This document shows, piece by piece, positions 1 through 8,796 of a stretch of DNA of 64,000 bases. Each line of letters opens with the position of its first letter. The stretch's first letter is position 1. The notes beneath the pieces were generated by a model. It had not been told where the DNA came from, did not search any database, and was given only the letters and a program-made list of their open reading frames with translations. The stretch covers positions 1-64,000 of the forward strand of contig NZ_FOES01000005.1 in the NCBI RefSeq assembly GCF_900110685.1, in the 5' to 3' direction. Source of the stretch: Piscibacillus halophilus. GTDB lineage: Bacteria; Bacillota; Bacilli; Bacillales; Alkalibacillaceae. The position numbers were made by a program, and so were the translations under genes.

Positions 1-1
1 A

Positions 2-178
2 TGGATATATCGAATGCGAAAAGAGAAAGTCGAACGTAGCTTCGCAGATTCAAAAGAACTGCATGGGCTGCGCTATTGTCGTTTGCGTGGAAGGGATAAT
101 GTTCGAGAGCAAGCGCTTATGACAGCTGCTTGTCAGAACATGAAGAAGATTGCCCTCCACCTAGACCGTGTGGTCTAG
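2..178 (+). CDS. IS1182-type transposase, C-terminal fragment (partial at window edge)
   Basis: The frame is open from the left edge and ends in TAG after 58 residues. The translated piece contains [20 protein letters not shown] followed by an [11 protein letters not shown]-like stretch and ends [13 protein letters not shown]. This is the usual carboxy end of IS1182/IS5-like DDE transposases, including the glutamate-containing ERSFADSK motif. The start lies outside the window, so it cannot be told whether the element is complete. A hairpin follows immediately. Confidence is good for the family and low for activity. Confidence 0.75.
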   Translation, partial: WIYRMRKEKVERSFADSKELHGLRYCRLRGRDNVREQALMTAACQNMKKIALHLDRVV

Positions 179-193
179 GTAGAGGAGAGTCTT
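154..193 (+). terminator. hairpin ending the transposase gene
   Basis: The sequence holds a perfect 9-bp inverted repeat (ACCTAGACC / GGTCTAGGT, loop GTGT) extended by CCTC/GAGG past one mismatch, then a T-rich tract. It overlaps the transposase stop codon, so it is either a rho-independent terminator or part of the element's right end. Confidence 0.6.
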
Positions 194-256
194 TTTCTTA
201 TTATTAAGGTTGTGATAGACATAAATTATTGAGATATCTATTTATTAACCTAAAAA

Positions 257-291
257 AGCTTGTAGAAAAACACGGGGTTTCTCTACAAGCT
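257..291. repeat. 15-bp inverted repeat in the gap before the protease gene
   Basis: The arms AGCTTGTAGAAAAAC and GTTTCTCTACAAGCT pair with one mismatch around a 5-base loop. On the minus strand a T-run follows, so it has the look of a minus-strand terminator, though no minus-strand gene ends here. It may be a leftover of the mobile element. The remaining 179-535 gap shows no coding sequence. Confidence 0.5.
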
Positions 292-535
292 GAACTTAAT
301 TCTATTAAGTTTTTTGTAGTCCACATTCCCTAATAAAATTCGAAACCCGAAATATCATACTATAGTAATAAACCTTTTTAAATGTTGATTTTCCAAGGCT
401 TATCACCTCTTCGTCCCTTTAACACTGAAACCATTATACTATTCAGATAATTCAATAAATTAAAGAGATATCATCATGACAACCTGAATCTTCCAATCTA
501 TAATATCTATTAAATAACAATTAGGAGGGGTTTAT

Positions 536-2206
536 TTGAAGAAAATGAAACGCGCGACATCCGTTTTACTTGCTTCAACATTAATACTAGTTGGCTTTCA
601 AACAAGTCACGCACTCATCGAAGATGATATTCAAGCACCAAATGTTATGTCACAACAAAAAATAAAGGACTTTAAAGATCATGTCCCCATCTTCGTCCAA
701 GAAAAGCAAAAAGAGCGGTTTGCCAATAGTGATGTCAAAAATGCCATGGCATACTTAAATAAGAATAAAACTAAACATGGCATTGATAGTGTTGAAGAAA
801 ATTTAAAAGCTAAAAATGTTGAGAAAGACGAGATTGGAATGACACACGTTCGCTTCAACCAAGAGAAAAATGGCATTCCAATTGAGGGAACAGAAGTCAT
901 TGTTCACTTCAATGATCAAAATGAAGTGGTTTCAGTCAACGGTCACGTTAGTGATCATTCCATCATAGATCACCTCAATACTTCCCCTAAGTTAAGTGCA
1001 AAAAAAGCGATTGAATTAGCAATATCATCTGTTAATGCTCCTGAAGAGTTAAAATATGAGCCAAACTCAGAACTTGTCATTTACCCATTTGAAGGTGACA
1101 ACTATTTAGCCCATAAAGTTAATGTTACGTATCTATCTGATGACCCAGGTAACTGGTTTGTTTATGTAGATGCCCATAATGGACAAATTATTGATAAGTT
1201 TAATGCTCTGCATCCAATAGAAGAATATGAAATGAAAGATCACAAAGGTGTCGGAACAGGTGTTCATGGTGAACACCGCAAGGACCTTTATATGTCTCGA
1301 GTTAAACCAGATAAAGAAGATACTTTATTCATGCTTGCAAACCATATCCATGAGGGATTAGAGGGTATTTATACGTACGATTACAACACTGGTGAGCTAG
1401 CAACTAATGACTCAGCTTCTTTTGTAGATGAATACCATCACCCTGCCGTAGATGCTCATTATAATTCAGAAACGGTTTATGAGTATTATAAAGAAGAGCA
1501 TGACCGTAATTCATTAGATGATGAAGGCATGGCGATCATTTCATACGTTAACTATGGAACCAATTATAACAATGCCTTCTGGAACGGTCGTCACATGACA
1601 TATGGTAATGGAGATGGTGATTTCATGGTTCCATTATCTGCAGGTCTTGATGTTGCTGCACACGAAATGACTCACGGGGTTATTACAAATACAGCTAACC
1701 TTGTTTATCGTGAGCAACCAGGTGCATTAAACGAAGCCTTTGCTGATATCTTTGGTGCTCTGATTGATGATGAAAACTGGGAAATGGGTGAGGATATCAT
1801 GGGTCCTGGAGCAATCGAAGATGGACGAACAGCATTACGAAGCTTAAGTGATCCTAGTAAATTCCCTGTTAACGAAGATTACGTACCATATGGGAATGGC
1901 GAAGGAATGTACCCATCACATATGGATGAGTACTATGATTTACCACTTAATCTAGATAATGGTGGTGTACACATTAACTCCTCTATTATTAACCATGCTG
2001 CTTATTTAACTGCTCAAGAAATTGGACGTGATGCATTAGGGCAAATCTATTACCGTGCACTGACGCATTATTTAACACCTTATTCTGATTTCCAAGAAGC
2101 ACGCCAAGTAATCATACAATCAGCAGTTGATTTATACGGAGAAGATAGTGAAGAAGCTTTAGCTACAGCTAGCGGCTTTGATCAAGTTGGAATTTACGAA
2201 GAATAA
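536..2206 (+). CDS. secreted M4 (thermolysin/bacillolysin-like) metalloprotease
   Basis: This 556-residue preproprotein is an extracellular neutral protease. It has a signal peptide (residues ~1-26), an FTP/PepSY propeptide (~30-225) that would act as chaperone and inhibitor, and the M4 catalytic domain. The zinc site is visible: HEMTH at residues 376-380 and the third ligand Glu400 in NEAFAD. The downstream NGGVHINS segment carries the second catalytic His of the family. Start is TTG, chosen because AGGAGGGG sits 5 bases upstream and it opens a proper signal sequence (MKKMKRATSV). A bidirectional terminator follows directly. It is transcribed alone and faces the Tad island, with no sign of degeneration. 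Confidence 0.95.
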   Translation: MKKMKRATSVLLASTLILVGFQTSHALIEDDIQAPNVMSQQKIKDFKDHVPIFVQEKQKERFANSDVKNAMAYLNKNKTKHGIDSVEENLKAKNVEKDEIGMTHVRFNQEKNGIPIEGTEVIVHFNDQNEVVSVNGHVSDHSIIDHLNTSPKLSAKKAIELAISSVNAPEELKYEPNSELVIYPFEGDNYLAHKVNVTYLSDDPGNWFVYVDAHNGQIIDKFNALHPIEEYEMKDHKGVGTGVHGEHRKDLYMSRVKPDKEDTLFMLANHIHEGLEGIYTYDYNTGELATNDSASFVDEYHHPAVDAHYNSETVYEYYKEEHDRNSLDDEGMAIISYVNYGTNYNNAFWNGRHMTYGNGDGDFMVPLSAGLDVAAHEMTHGVITNTANLVYREQPGALNEAFADIFGALIDDENWEMGEDIMGPGAIEDGRTALRSLSDPSKFPVNEDYVPYGNGEGMYPSHMDEYYDLPLNLDNGGVHINSSIINHAAYLTAQEIGRDALGQIYYRALTHYLTPYSDFQEARQVIIQSAVDLYGEDSEEALATASGFDQVGIYEE

Positions 2207-2211
2207 TGAAT

Positions 2212-2243
2212 AAAAGCCCTCGCAACTAGTTGCGAGGGCTTTT
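2212..2243. terminator. bidirectional rho-independent terminator
   Basis: A perfect 32-base palindrome (AAAAGCCCTCGCAACT and its complement) lies between the convergent protease gene and the last gene of the minus-strand Tad island. A-run and T-run flank both sides, so it can stop both transcripts. Confidence 0.9.
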
Positions 2244-2261
2244 ATTGCTTCTTCCAACATT

Positions 2262-3050
2262 TCATTGATTATCTCTATAACGATACCTATACTGATAACC
2301 ATCAAACCAATTATCTGTTGTGAATGAATATTTCATCCACATCTCTGAAGACGAATTTGTTTCCTCTGTTTCAACTAACTTGATCTCTCCTGGTTCCATA
2401 GTTATAACTTTCGACTCTATCTCTTTTTGCTGTTCTCCATTTTTATCTATGGTTCTAATTAAAAACTGAACATCCTGAGTTTTTTCTAAATTGTTTTTAG
2501 CATAAAACACGTTATACACTTTAAAATCGCAATCTCTTCTTCTCATACATCGTTCTTCTGAAGTTGCTAAAACTAATCCTATTTCCTCATCATTATCTTC
2601 TTCAAGTTCACTATAGGCGTTATTGAGTGCTGAAGTGTAATTCATTTTTTTGCCAGCAGGAAAAAACCAAGACATAAAAACAAATATACCTAAACATATA
2701 ATAACCCCAAGAATCCAAACCACCTTAGGATCATGTAAATCTTTGGGTAACGGGTTTTTACGATAACGAAAGGTCACAAATATATTAACTAAACCTATAA
2801 TTGCAAATAGACCTCCCGATACAATTAATCCACTTATAAAAGATGAGCTGTTAATAAATATTGGAATGTCGTATGTATATTTTTGATAAATGGCTATGAC
2901 TAATATTAATAAACATAACCCTATATATAGCCCAAGTGGACCTTTCCAATTCACTTGATCTCGCTTTCCCTTTCTCACATTTAAAAACGAGAAATATAAC
3001 CAAATAAAAGGAGCAACTCCTAAAGCTATAACAATATATTCATAATACAT
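2262..3050 (-). CDS. membrane protein of unknown function, end of the Tad island
   Basis: I do not recognise the family of this 262-residue protein. About four hydrophobic segments fill residues 1-135 (for example GLYIGLCLLILVIAIY and VVWILGVIICLGIFVFMSWF). A ~125-residue soluble domain follows, predicted outside the membrane, containing RCMRRRDCDF with two cysteines that could form a disulfide. The C-terminal domain alternates short strand-like segments and ends DGYQYRYRYRDNQ. It is the last gene on the minus strand before the palindromic terminator, 110 bp after the lipoprotein gene, so it may or may not be co-transcribed with the Tad genes. Confidence 0.7.
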   Translation of the reverse strand: MYYEYIVIALGVAPFIWLYFSFLNVRKGKRDQVNWKGPLGLYIGLCLLILVIAIYQKYTYDIPIFINSSSFISGLIVSGGLFAIIGLVNIFVTFRYRKNPLPKDLHDPKVVWILGVIICLGIFVFMSWFFPAGKKMNYTSALNNAYSELEEDNDEEIGLVLATSEERCMRRRDCDFKVYNVFYAKNNLEKTQDVQFLIRTIDKNGEQQKEIESKVITMEPGEIKLVETEETNSSSEMWMKYSFTTDNWFDGYQYRYRYRDNQ

Positions 3051-3160
3051 AATATTTCTCCTTTAGCTAACTTCTCGATGAGATATTATTTTCTATCATC
3101 AGAATACTGTTTAAGTCATAACATCTCAAACAATAATAGTAATAGAAATAATCCAAAACT

Positions 3161-3673
3161 TTAAGATTCTTCAAGTTCGATATTATATTCTTCTGCTAAC
3201 TCTTGTAGTTTTTCATCCGCTTCTTGAGTTAATTGCTCAAACTCGCCAAATAACCCTTGAGCTTCCATCGAAATTTCTGTTGCTTCATCTTCAGATATTT
3301 CACCATTCACCAACTGTTCTAAAGCATCTAGTTCAACCGTGATTGCTTCATTCCATTTTTCAATTTGTTTTTTGCGTAATTCATGATACTCTTGAACGGC
3401 TTCAGTTTCAGGTTCTTGCGATTCCACGTACTCTAACATTTCACCTGCTAGTACAGGTAAATCCTCACCTTGAATCTCATACATTTCTTCGACACTAGTA
3501 GCTGTGGAAGCCTCTTGAGCAATAATATTGATTTCATCCATTCTTTCTTGTGTGTAATCCATGAAATCGTTATGGTAATTTCTTAGTTCTTTCCCTTCAT
3601 CTGACTCACCACAAGCGACTAAAAATATAGGTACCATTAAAACCGGTAATAGACTCTGAAATAATTTTTTCAC
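3161..3673 (-). CDS. small acidic helical lipoprotein
   Basis: This 170-residue protein has a lipoprotein signal with lipobox LVAC (Cys at residue ~21), so it should be anchored on the outer face of the membrane. The mature part is strongly acidic and predicted almost wholly helical (long Glu-rich heptad-like stretches, for example the AQGLFGEFEQLTQEADEKLQ region), resembling small coiled-coil surface lipoproteins. No enzymatic motif is visible. It starts 18 bp after the TadG-like gene ends, so it is probably the same transcript and may be an accessory factor of the pilus. Confidence 0.75.
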   Translation of the reverse strand: MKKLFQSLLPVLMVPIFLVACGESDEGKELRNYHNDFMDYTQERMDEINIIAQEASTATSVEEMYEIQGEDLPVLAGEMLEYVESQEPETEAVQEYHELRKKQIEKWNEAITVELDALEQLVNGEISEDEATEISMEAQGLFGEFEQLTQEADEKLQELAEEYNIELEES

Positions 3674-3691
3674 TAATGATCTCTCCCTTTA

Positions 3692-4360
3692 TTATTCAAG
3701 ATCTATGGTTGTTGATCCTGTCCATACCTCTTCTAAAAAATCAATTTTAGGTCCAGAAGAACTTTGAAAAACATTCTCTTTAAAACTATCAATCACACCT
3801 TCTAATGTGGTAGATTTAAATTCGTTTGATGCCTTTACATGGAATTTATTTTGGTCAACCTTTAACTGGGCATCCTCTAATAAACCGCCATTCGATGTAA
3901 TCGCATGTCTAACCCTTTGGATAACTTTGTTTTCTACTGCTTCACTAGATAATAAATCTCTAAGTTTATTTCTAACGAGCGGTTCATGCAATTCTTCATT
4001 TAAGACCTGGTCGAATGCCTCGATTTCAATTTCCTTTACCGACCAACCAGAATATTGACCTGAATTTGTTAGAGACTGTTTTCTATCGGACACCTTTTCA
4101 TCAAAATCTTCAAAAAAAGCTTGTAAAGCTCCTTCTAATGTTTCGTCCTCATACTCCTCTATCACTCGTTGGACTTCTTCATAGTAAACACTCGTCGCAA
4201 CCATACTAGCTTGTTGAGCGATGGTGGATGATTTCTCTTTCGTAGCAAAGACGCTACCTAGGTTTAAAACAAACACAAACAACACCATATTAATGGTTAA
4301 TAAACCTAATACAAATATCGCGATGTTACCTCGTTCATTTTTTAAAATGTTTTTCATCAC
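3692..4360 (-). CDS. TadG/Tad-like pseudopilin with long extracellular tail
   Basis: This 222-residue protein begins with a short basic leader (NILKNERG) followed by NIAIFVLGLLTINMVLFVFV, the layout of Tad-type putative pilus-assembly proteins (TadG-like N terminus). The Glu found five residues after the Gly in pilins is absent. The ~190-residue remainder is soluble and hydrophilic, with no VWA domain. VWA function in this island is carried by separate lipoproteins. Its start overlaps the TadE-like stop by 4 bp (ATGA), which implies translational coupling. Confidence 0.75.
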   Translation of the reverse strand: MMKNILKNERGNIAIFVLGLLTINMVLFVFVLNLGSVFATKEKSSTIAQQASMVATSVYYEEVQRVIEEYEDETLEGALQAFFEDFDEKVSDRKQSLTNSGQYSGWSVKEIEIEAFDQVLNEELHEPLVRNKLRDLLSSEAVENKVIQRVRHAITSNGGLLEDAQLKVDQNKFHVKASNEFKSTTLEGVIDSFKENVFQSSSGPKIDFLEEVWTGSTTIDLE

Positions 4361-4743
4361 TCAATCACCCTACTATTGGCTTTGGTCGAAAAATTGATCG
4401 TAGGCACTCCGTGACCTAATATCTCGTCTGGTAAAAAAATAAGCTTAATCTGTGCATTTACTGTAGTCGAAAACTCTTTATTAATTTGGTTGGGTCCGCT
4501 GATTGACCCACTTAAGTAGCTACCTGTCGAATTCAAAACTTCCTGTGCTGCAGAAGTGGCTTGATCATGGTTTTCGGTAACTGAATACACTTTCGCATAC
4601 TCATTAGCCGCCGATTGCGCTACAATCACCCCATTAACGCTTACAATGAATTGAATCATAATCGCTAGCAGGATAATAGCCAATGGGACTATTCCTATAA
4701 ATTCAATTGTCGCTGAACCTTCCTCAGATTTTAATTTTTTCAT
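4357..4743 (-). CDS. TadE-like pseudopilin
   Basis: This is a 128-residue protein with leader MKKLKSEEG and hydrophobic segment SATIEFIGIVPLAIILLAIM. The G|SATIEF junction matches the prepilin-peptidase site of TadE/Flp proteins (Gly at -1, Glu at +5, aromatic at +6). The ~90-residue C-terminal part is extracellular. TadE proteins are minor pilins that join pilus assembly. It is followed by the TadG-like gene with a 4-bp overlap. No prepilin peptidase gene is present in the window, so processing must rely on a gene elsewhere. Confidence 0.85.
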   Translation of the reverse strand: MKKLKSEEGSATIEFIGIVPLAIILLAIMIQFIVSVNGVIVAQSAANEYAKVYSVTENHDQATSAAQEVLNSTGSYLSGSISGPNQINKEFSTTVNAQIKLIFLPDEILGHGVPTINFSTKANSRVIE

Positions 4744-4766
4744 TAACTATTACCCTCCCTGAGTAA

Positions 4767-5585
4767 TTATAGATTTCTAGTGTCTTCTTTAATATTATCA
4801 AGATATCTTTCTTGATCTTGATCATGTTTTTCTAATGCAGCTTTCTTATGTTCTTCTTTGGACATATTATCTTCCTCTGGTAAATAATTAATTTTTTTCA
4901 TTTCAACATCTATTCTCTTCTCAGCTGTTGCAAACTGATTCACAAACTGTTTGACATCTTTATAATTTCTTTTGTTATATTTACCATCTTCCAAATAGCC
5001 CTTAATTAAATCGAATGTACTAATCATTTCGCGAGAAGTTTTTAATATATGATACTGTAAATAATCCAACTCAGCGACCAAATCTTTTAATTCACTTAAA
5101 TCTTCAAGCAAAAACTTTTGCTGGTCTATTACTTTGCGATCAATAAACTGCTTACCTTTTTCCATCGTTTTTAAGTGATGACTATGTAACTCCAATATTT
5201 GATTCATATATTGGGCACCATTTTGCAAATTCTCTTTTTCCGTTCCACTTGTGCTAATCTCAGTGACAGCATCCTCTAAAAAATTCTTTGTTTGTTCATA
5301 GGCTCCCATATTAATTTCACTTCTTTCGGATCCTAGAACTATTAAACTGTTTAACAAGTTATTTATGGCAATAATTTTCTTAAACGCAAATTCATAGTCC
5401 TCTTGACTCGCATCTTTATCAGATATAATAGCTAATTTTATACCCTTTGTAATTCGATTCTTATAATCTACCATGTAAAAATTGACACCTTTATAGTAAA
5501 GGTGATTGTTAACGATTCTGTAACGTTCAAAAGCTTTCTTATATTTTTTTGCTTTGTTAATTAAACTCTGGTCTGTTACTTTCAA
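4767..5585 (-). CDS. Tad-island paralogous family A, copy 1 (unknown function)
   Basis: This 272-residue protein has no signal peptide or membrane segment. It is one of six full paralogs in this island. Shared marks are an N-terminal basic helix (KKYKKAFER), a strand-rich stretch (YYKGVNFYMVDYKNRITKG), the central motif ERSEINMGAYEQTKNFL, the LDYLQYHIL motif and an amphipathic C-terminal helix region with KEEHKKAA ending TRNL. It follows W-repeat gene 1 by 37 bp and precedes TadE. The charged, helical, cytosolic nature and constant position behind a secreted protein suggest a dedicated chaperone, adaptor or immunity partner. That role is inference only. Confidence 0.8.
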   Translation of the reverse strand: MKVTDQSLINKAKKYKKAFERYRIVNNHLYYKGVNFYMVDYKNRITKGIKLAIISDKDASQEDYEFAFKKIIAINNLLNSLIVLGSERSEINMGAYEQTKNFLEDAVTEISTSGTEKENLQNGAQYMNQILELHSHHLKTMEKGKQFIDRKVIDQQKFLLEDLSELKDLVAELDYLQYHILKTSREMISTFDLIKGYLEDGKYNKRNYKDVKQFVNQFATAEKRIDVEMKKINYLPEEDNMSKEEHKKAALEKHDQDQERYLDNIKEDTRNL

Positions 5586-5622
5586 ATGACCACCCTCAAT
5601 ATAATAAAGTCTGTATTAATTC

Positions 5623-6981
5623 TTAAGAGAACCAGCCTTTAATTTTATTAATCGTTTTCTTACCACTATCAACTAATGAATTTTTCATAGATTTTAAAGT
5701 ATCACCATTGAAACCTTTCCAGTTTTTAGAAACAAATTTAGTAGCTCGAGATGCTAGCCATACACCTGCGCCTGCTGCACCAACGCCAAGTCCTACCACT
5801 GGGTTAACTGCTGCTACTGCTATACTTGCATTCATCATCATATTGCCTACTCCAGCTCCTATGTCTGCTCCTGCAGCTACTTTGTCAGGTGTAGATGCAT
5901 TGCTCCCCAGAACATCAGTAAAAGTATCTATCTTATTATAAGTGTCTATCCCGGATAACACTGTACCCACTGCGGATGCTGCAATATTAAATTTTGATAA
6001 CGCCCCAACTGCAGTTGTATGTGGTGAAGCTCCGTTATTCACTACACTAACAGCATTTGCTAAGTCTTGTGCATTGTCAATTGTCGAAGTTAAGTCCTTT
6101 GCACTTTTTACCGCATCTAGATACTGTTTAGTTTTTACGGTATCAAAAGTACCTTTAACTAATCGTTTTGTATTTGATGCAGTGTCATATGTATCAAATA
6201 AAATGTTATCTCCTAGACCTAGCTTTAGCCCATTCATCAATATATTATTTCGGAATTCACTAACAGATGAAAAGCCAAACTTTGAATCATAACCCATGCC
6301 CTGCATGTTTTGACTGGTAAGAAAATTACCTATTAGATTTGCTTTACCTTGAACTAAACCTTTAATAATCAATTCGGATCTTTTATAACCATCAGAATTA
6401 ATAACATCAATAAACTGATCATGTAAAGAGCTTTCATTTGAAGTACCGCTTATTCCTGAGAAACCAGGTTGCATCCAATATGACCCTAGAGTCCCATTTC
6501 CATTGAAACCATTGTTCAAAAATGGAGAACCGGCAAACCCATTTCCATAAAATCCACTATTAGCCCAGGGTGATCCTAGAGTTCCGTTTCCATTAAATCC
6601 GTTTTGGGACCAAGGATTTCCCGTGATTCCTTCTCCAATAAACCCTTCCTGAGTCCAATACTCTCCTGTAAAACCTTCATCTCCCCATCCTTCTAGTTGC
6701 CAAGGTAAAGACTGCCACTGATTAGGTGGGATTCCTTGCGTTGGATTTCCTTCCCAATGATCTCCTTGAGTTCCTTCACCTTGCCAAGGATCACCTTGCC
6801 ATTCAAGATTTGAACCATCCCACGGAGCTCCTTCCCATGGGTCACCTGTCCATGGATTACCAGACCATGAATCTACCGCGTAAACCACAGGTGTAAATAA
6901 TGGATATAATGCTATAACGGCAACGACTAGGGAAATTAAAACTTTTTTCAATTTACTAAACACATCAACACCCACTCCCAA
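5623..6981 (-). CDS. secreted W-x-G repeat protein 1 with Gly-rich C-terminal domain
   Basis: The protein has 452 residues. A signal peptide (residues 7-35, cleavage likely after VVYA) is followed by seven W-[STEDQ]-G units (39-82). Four tandem 15-residue repeats come next, of type NGFNGNGTLGSPWAN (112-171), then a ~265-residue domain. That domain contains GLGDNILFDTYDTAS (~254), GALSKFNIAAS (~326), a glycine-zipper-like hydrophobic stretch (370-408) and a basic amphipathic tail ending GWFS. Nothing in it resembles a known enzyme. Start 6981 is TTG. A GTG at 6963 (VFSKLKK) has the better upstream GGGAGTGGG and matches copy 2. It is followed by family A copy 1. It probably is a surface or secreted effector or matrix component handled by the Tad machine. 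Confidence 0.8.
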   Translation of the reverse strand: MGVGVDVFSKLKKVLISLVVAVIALYPLFTPVVYAVDSWSGNPWTGDPWEGAPWDGSNLEWQGDPWQGEGTQGDHWEGNPTQGIPPNQWQSLPWQLEGWGDEGFTGEYWTQEGFIGEGITGNPWSQNGFNGNGTLGSPWANSGFYGNGFAGSPFLNNGFNGNGTLGSYWMQPGFSGISGTSNESSLHDQFIDVINSDGYKRSELIIKGLVQGKANLIGNFLTSQNMQGMGYDSKFGFSSVSEFRNNILMNGLKLGLGDNILFDTYDTASNTKRLVKGTFDTVKTKQYLDAVKSAKDLTSTIDNAQDLANAVSVVNNGASPHTTAVGALSKFNIAASAVGTVLSGIDTYNKIDTFTDVLGSNASTPDKVAAGADIGAGVGNMMMNASIAVAAVNPVVGLGVGAAGAGVWLASRATKFVSKNWKGFNGDTLKSMKNSLVDSGKKTINKIKGWFS

Positions 6982-7121
6982 ATTTTTTCACAAACTAATC
7001 ATAATTAACGGTTCATGTTGTTTAATAAAAAGTAATCTCATACCAAAACTAAATTAAAAGTTTAGTAGATTTTATGGATAATAATCTGAATTTTTTATCT
7101 GTATCATCTAAGCATGAAAAT

Positions 7122-7946
7122 TTAATCCAGATTCCTTAAATCTTTTTTTAAGTCTTTTAGATACCCACGTTGTGTATCCTTATAACTTTCTTTAACGAGT
7201 TGAACATGCTCTTCCTTAGTTAGATTTCCTTGGTTTTCAAAATAAGTCACCTTTTTAATTTCTTGTTCAAGGGCAGATTTATTTTTAGAGAACTCTGTTA
7301 TATACCTTTTTACATCAGATGTAATTAATTCTTTAACTTGACTATTATAATTTAGATCTTCATTGATCTGAACAAAATCATCAAATGTATTAAGTTCATT
7401 ATTCAATTGCTGGTACTGAATATAATCTAATGTAGCTAATATCGTTTGTACATATTCCACATCTTCCGGAATAAATCGATTTCCATCATTTTCACGTTTT
7501 TGTTCAATAAATAAATGATATCGATCCATTAGTTCAATTAATTCATTTTGTAGAATTAAATTGTTCGTAATAGTATTCAGGGCATTCTTATAGTTATTTT
7601 TTATATCTTCGTCCAATCTAACTTTTTCTGCTACCTGGCTTAAAAAAGACTTTGTTTTTTCGAAAGCTAACATATTTATATTTTTTCTAGCATTACCATT
7701 TTTCACTATACTAGCACCATTATTAAGTAAGAATACAAGTAATTCTAATGCTTTATTATAGTCACCTTTCGTTACTCTGTTATTTGTAGCTGAAATAATA
7801 AAATCATTACCTTTACTAAATAAGCTAGAATAAAAGACTAAGTAAAAATCATTTCCATTTAAATGAACATAAAAAGGGTGTACCGTATACTTTTCAAATA
7901 GTTTTTTATGCATTTTTGCATCTTGAATAACTTTTTGAGGTGCCAT
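7122..7946 (-). CDS. Tad-island paralogous family A, copy 2
   Basis: A 274-residue soluble protein of unknown function. It shares with its paralogs the N-terminal MHKKLFEKY helix, ARKNINMLAFEKTKSFL, LDYIQYQQLNNEL, LTKEEHVQLVKESYKD and a C terminus ending RNLD. It lies 17 bp behind copy 3, so both belong to the cassette headed by W-repeat gene 2. A 140-bp gap then separates it from W-repeat gene 1 downstream, which may therefore have its own promoter. Divergence from copy 3 is high (motifs only), so the duplication is old. Confidence 0.8.
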   Translation of the reverse strand: MAPQKVIQDAKMHKKLFEKYTVHPFYVHLNGNDFYLVFYSSLFSKGNDFIISATNNRVTKGDYNKALELLVFLLNNGASIVKNGNARKNINMLAFEKTKSFLSQVAEKVRLDEDIKNNYKNALNTITNNLILQNELIELMDRYHLFIEQKRENDGNRFIPEDVEYVQTILATLDYIQYQQLNNELNTFDDFVQINEDLNYNSQVKELITSDVKRYITEFSKNKSALEQEIKKVTYFENQGNLTKEEHVQLVKESYKDTQRGYLKDLKKDLRNLD

Positions 7947-7963
7947 TAAATTCCACCATACAG

Positions 7964-8779
7964 TTAAGTTAAATTTACAGGATATCTTAACTCTTTAATT
8001 ATTTTTTTATTAGAATTTCTTTGCCTCTGGATATAATCTTGAATATAAGCATCCATATATTCTTCTTTAGATTGAACTTTAGATGTATCAATATATGTTG
8101 CTTGTGCAAGCTCTTCCCTCATTTGCTCTTTACCTTTAGTGAATTCAGCAATATATTTATTAATCTCTGCATTAGATAAATCTGGATTATGCTGAATGAT
8201 TTGTTGTAATAACTTAAATTCGTCTGTTGAGTCAATTAACAAATTTATTTGTCTGTTTTGTAAATAATCTAACTCTGCATTCATTTTTAATATTTCATCA
8301 ACATCTTCAGGAGTATAGATATTTTTGGGTTCTTTTGATTTTATAAAATTATTGAAACGGTTCATAAGGTTAGATAGTTGTTTTTGATAATCTAGTATTT
8401 GCTCTATTGAATCATGTAGTGAATTTATAATCGAAAAATCTTCTTTGGTTAGACTAGTATTATTTTGTACATCATTTAAGTAGGTATTTGTTTTCTCAAA
8501 CCCTATCATATTTATATTTTTTCTTTCAGTCCCATATTTTAATGTCTTACCGTATCTTGTTAGTAAAAGAGTATATAATTCAAAAGCTTCCAAATATTCT
8601 TCTTTAGTTACGTTTTCATCTCTTAATGTGAAAAATATTCCACCTGTATCTTTATTAAACCTTTTATAAAAAGCCATGTGGTAAACGTTACCTTTATAAG
8701 ATAGGTTTTTTTGATCGATCCAATATGATTCAAAAAGTTTCTTATGATGTTCAACTTTATGTTTTAATTCAACCTGCAT
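7964..8779 (-). CDS. Tad-island paralogous family A, copy 3
   Basis: A 271-residue soluble protein. Family marks are HHKKLFESYW, ERKNINMIGFEKTNTYL, the LDYLQNRQIN motif and a basic C-terminal helix ending LRYPVNLT. It starts 17 bp after W-repeat gene 2 ends, so it is co-transcribed with it. Its start ATG is preceded by AAGGATG-type ribosome binding sequence. No catalytic motif is visible. The coupling to a secreted repeat protein repeats the layout at 4.8-7.0 and 12.7-16.6 kb. Confidence 0.8.
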   Translation of the reverse strand: MQVELKHKVEHHKKLFESYWIDQKNLSYKGNVYHMAFYKRFNKDTGGIFFTLRDENVTKEEYLEAFELYTLLLTRYGKTLKYGTERKNINMIGFEKTNTYLNDVQNNTSLTKEDFSIINSLHDSIEQILDYQKQLSNLMNRFNNFIKSKEPKNIYTPEDVDEILKMNAELDYLQNRQINLLIDSTDEFKLLQQIIQHNPDLSNAEINKYIAEFTKGKEQMREELAQATYIDTSKVQSKEEYMDAYIQDYIQRQRNSNKKIIKELRYPVNLT

Positions 8780-8796
8780 CTTATCATCCTTTCAAT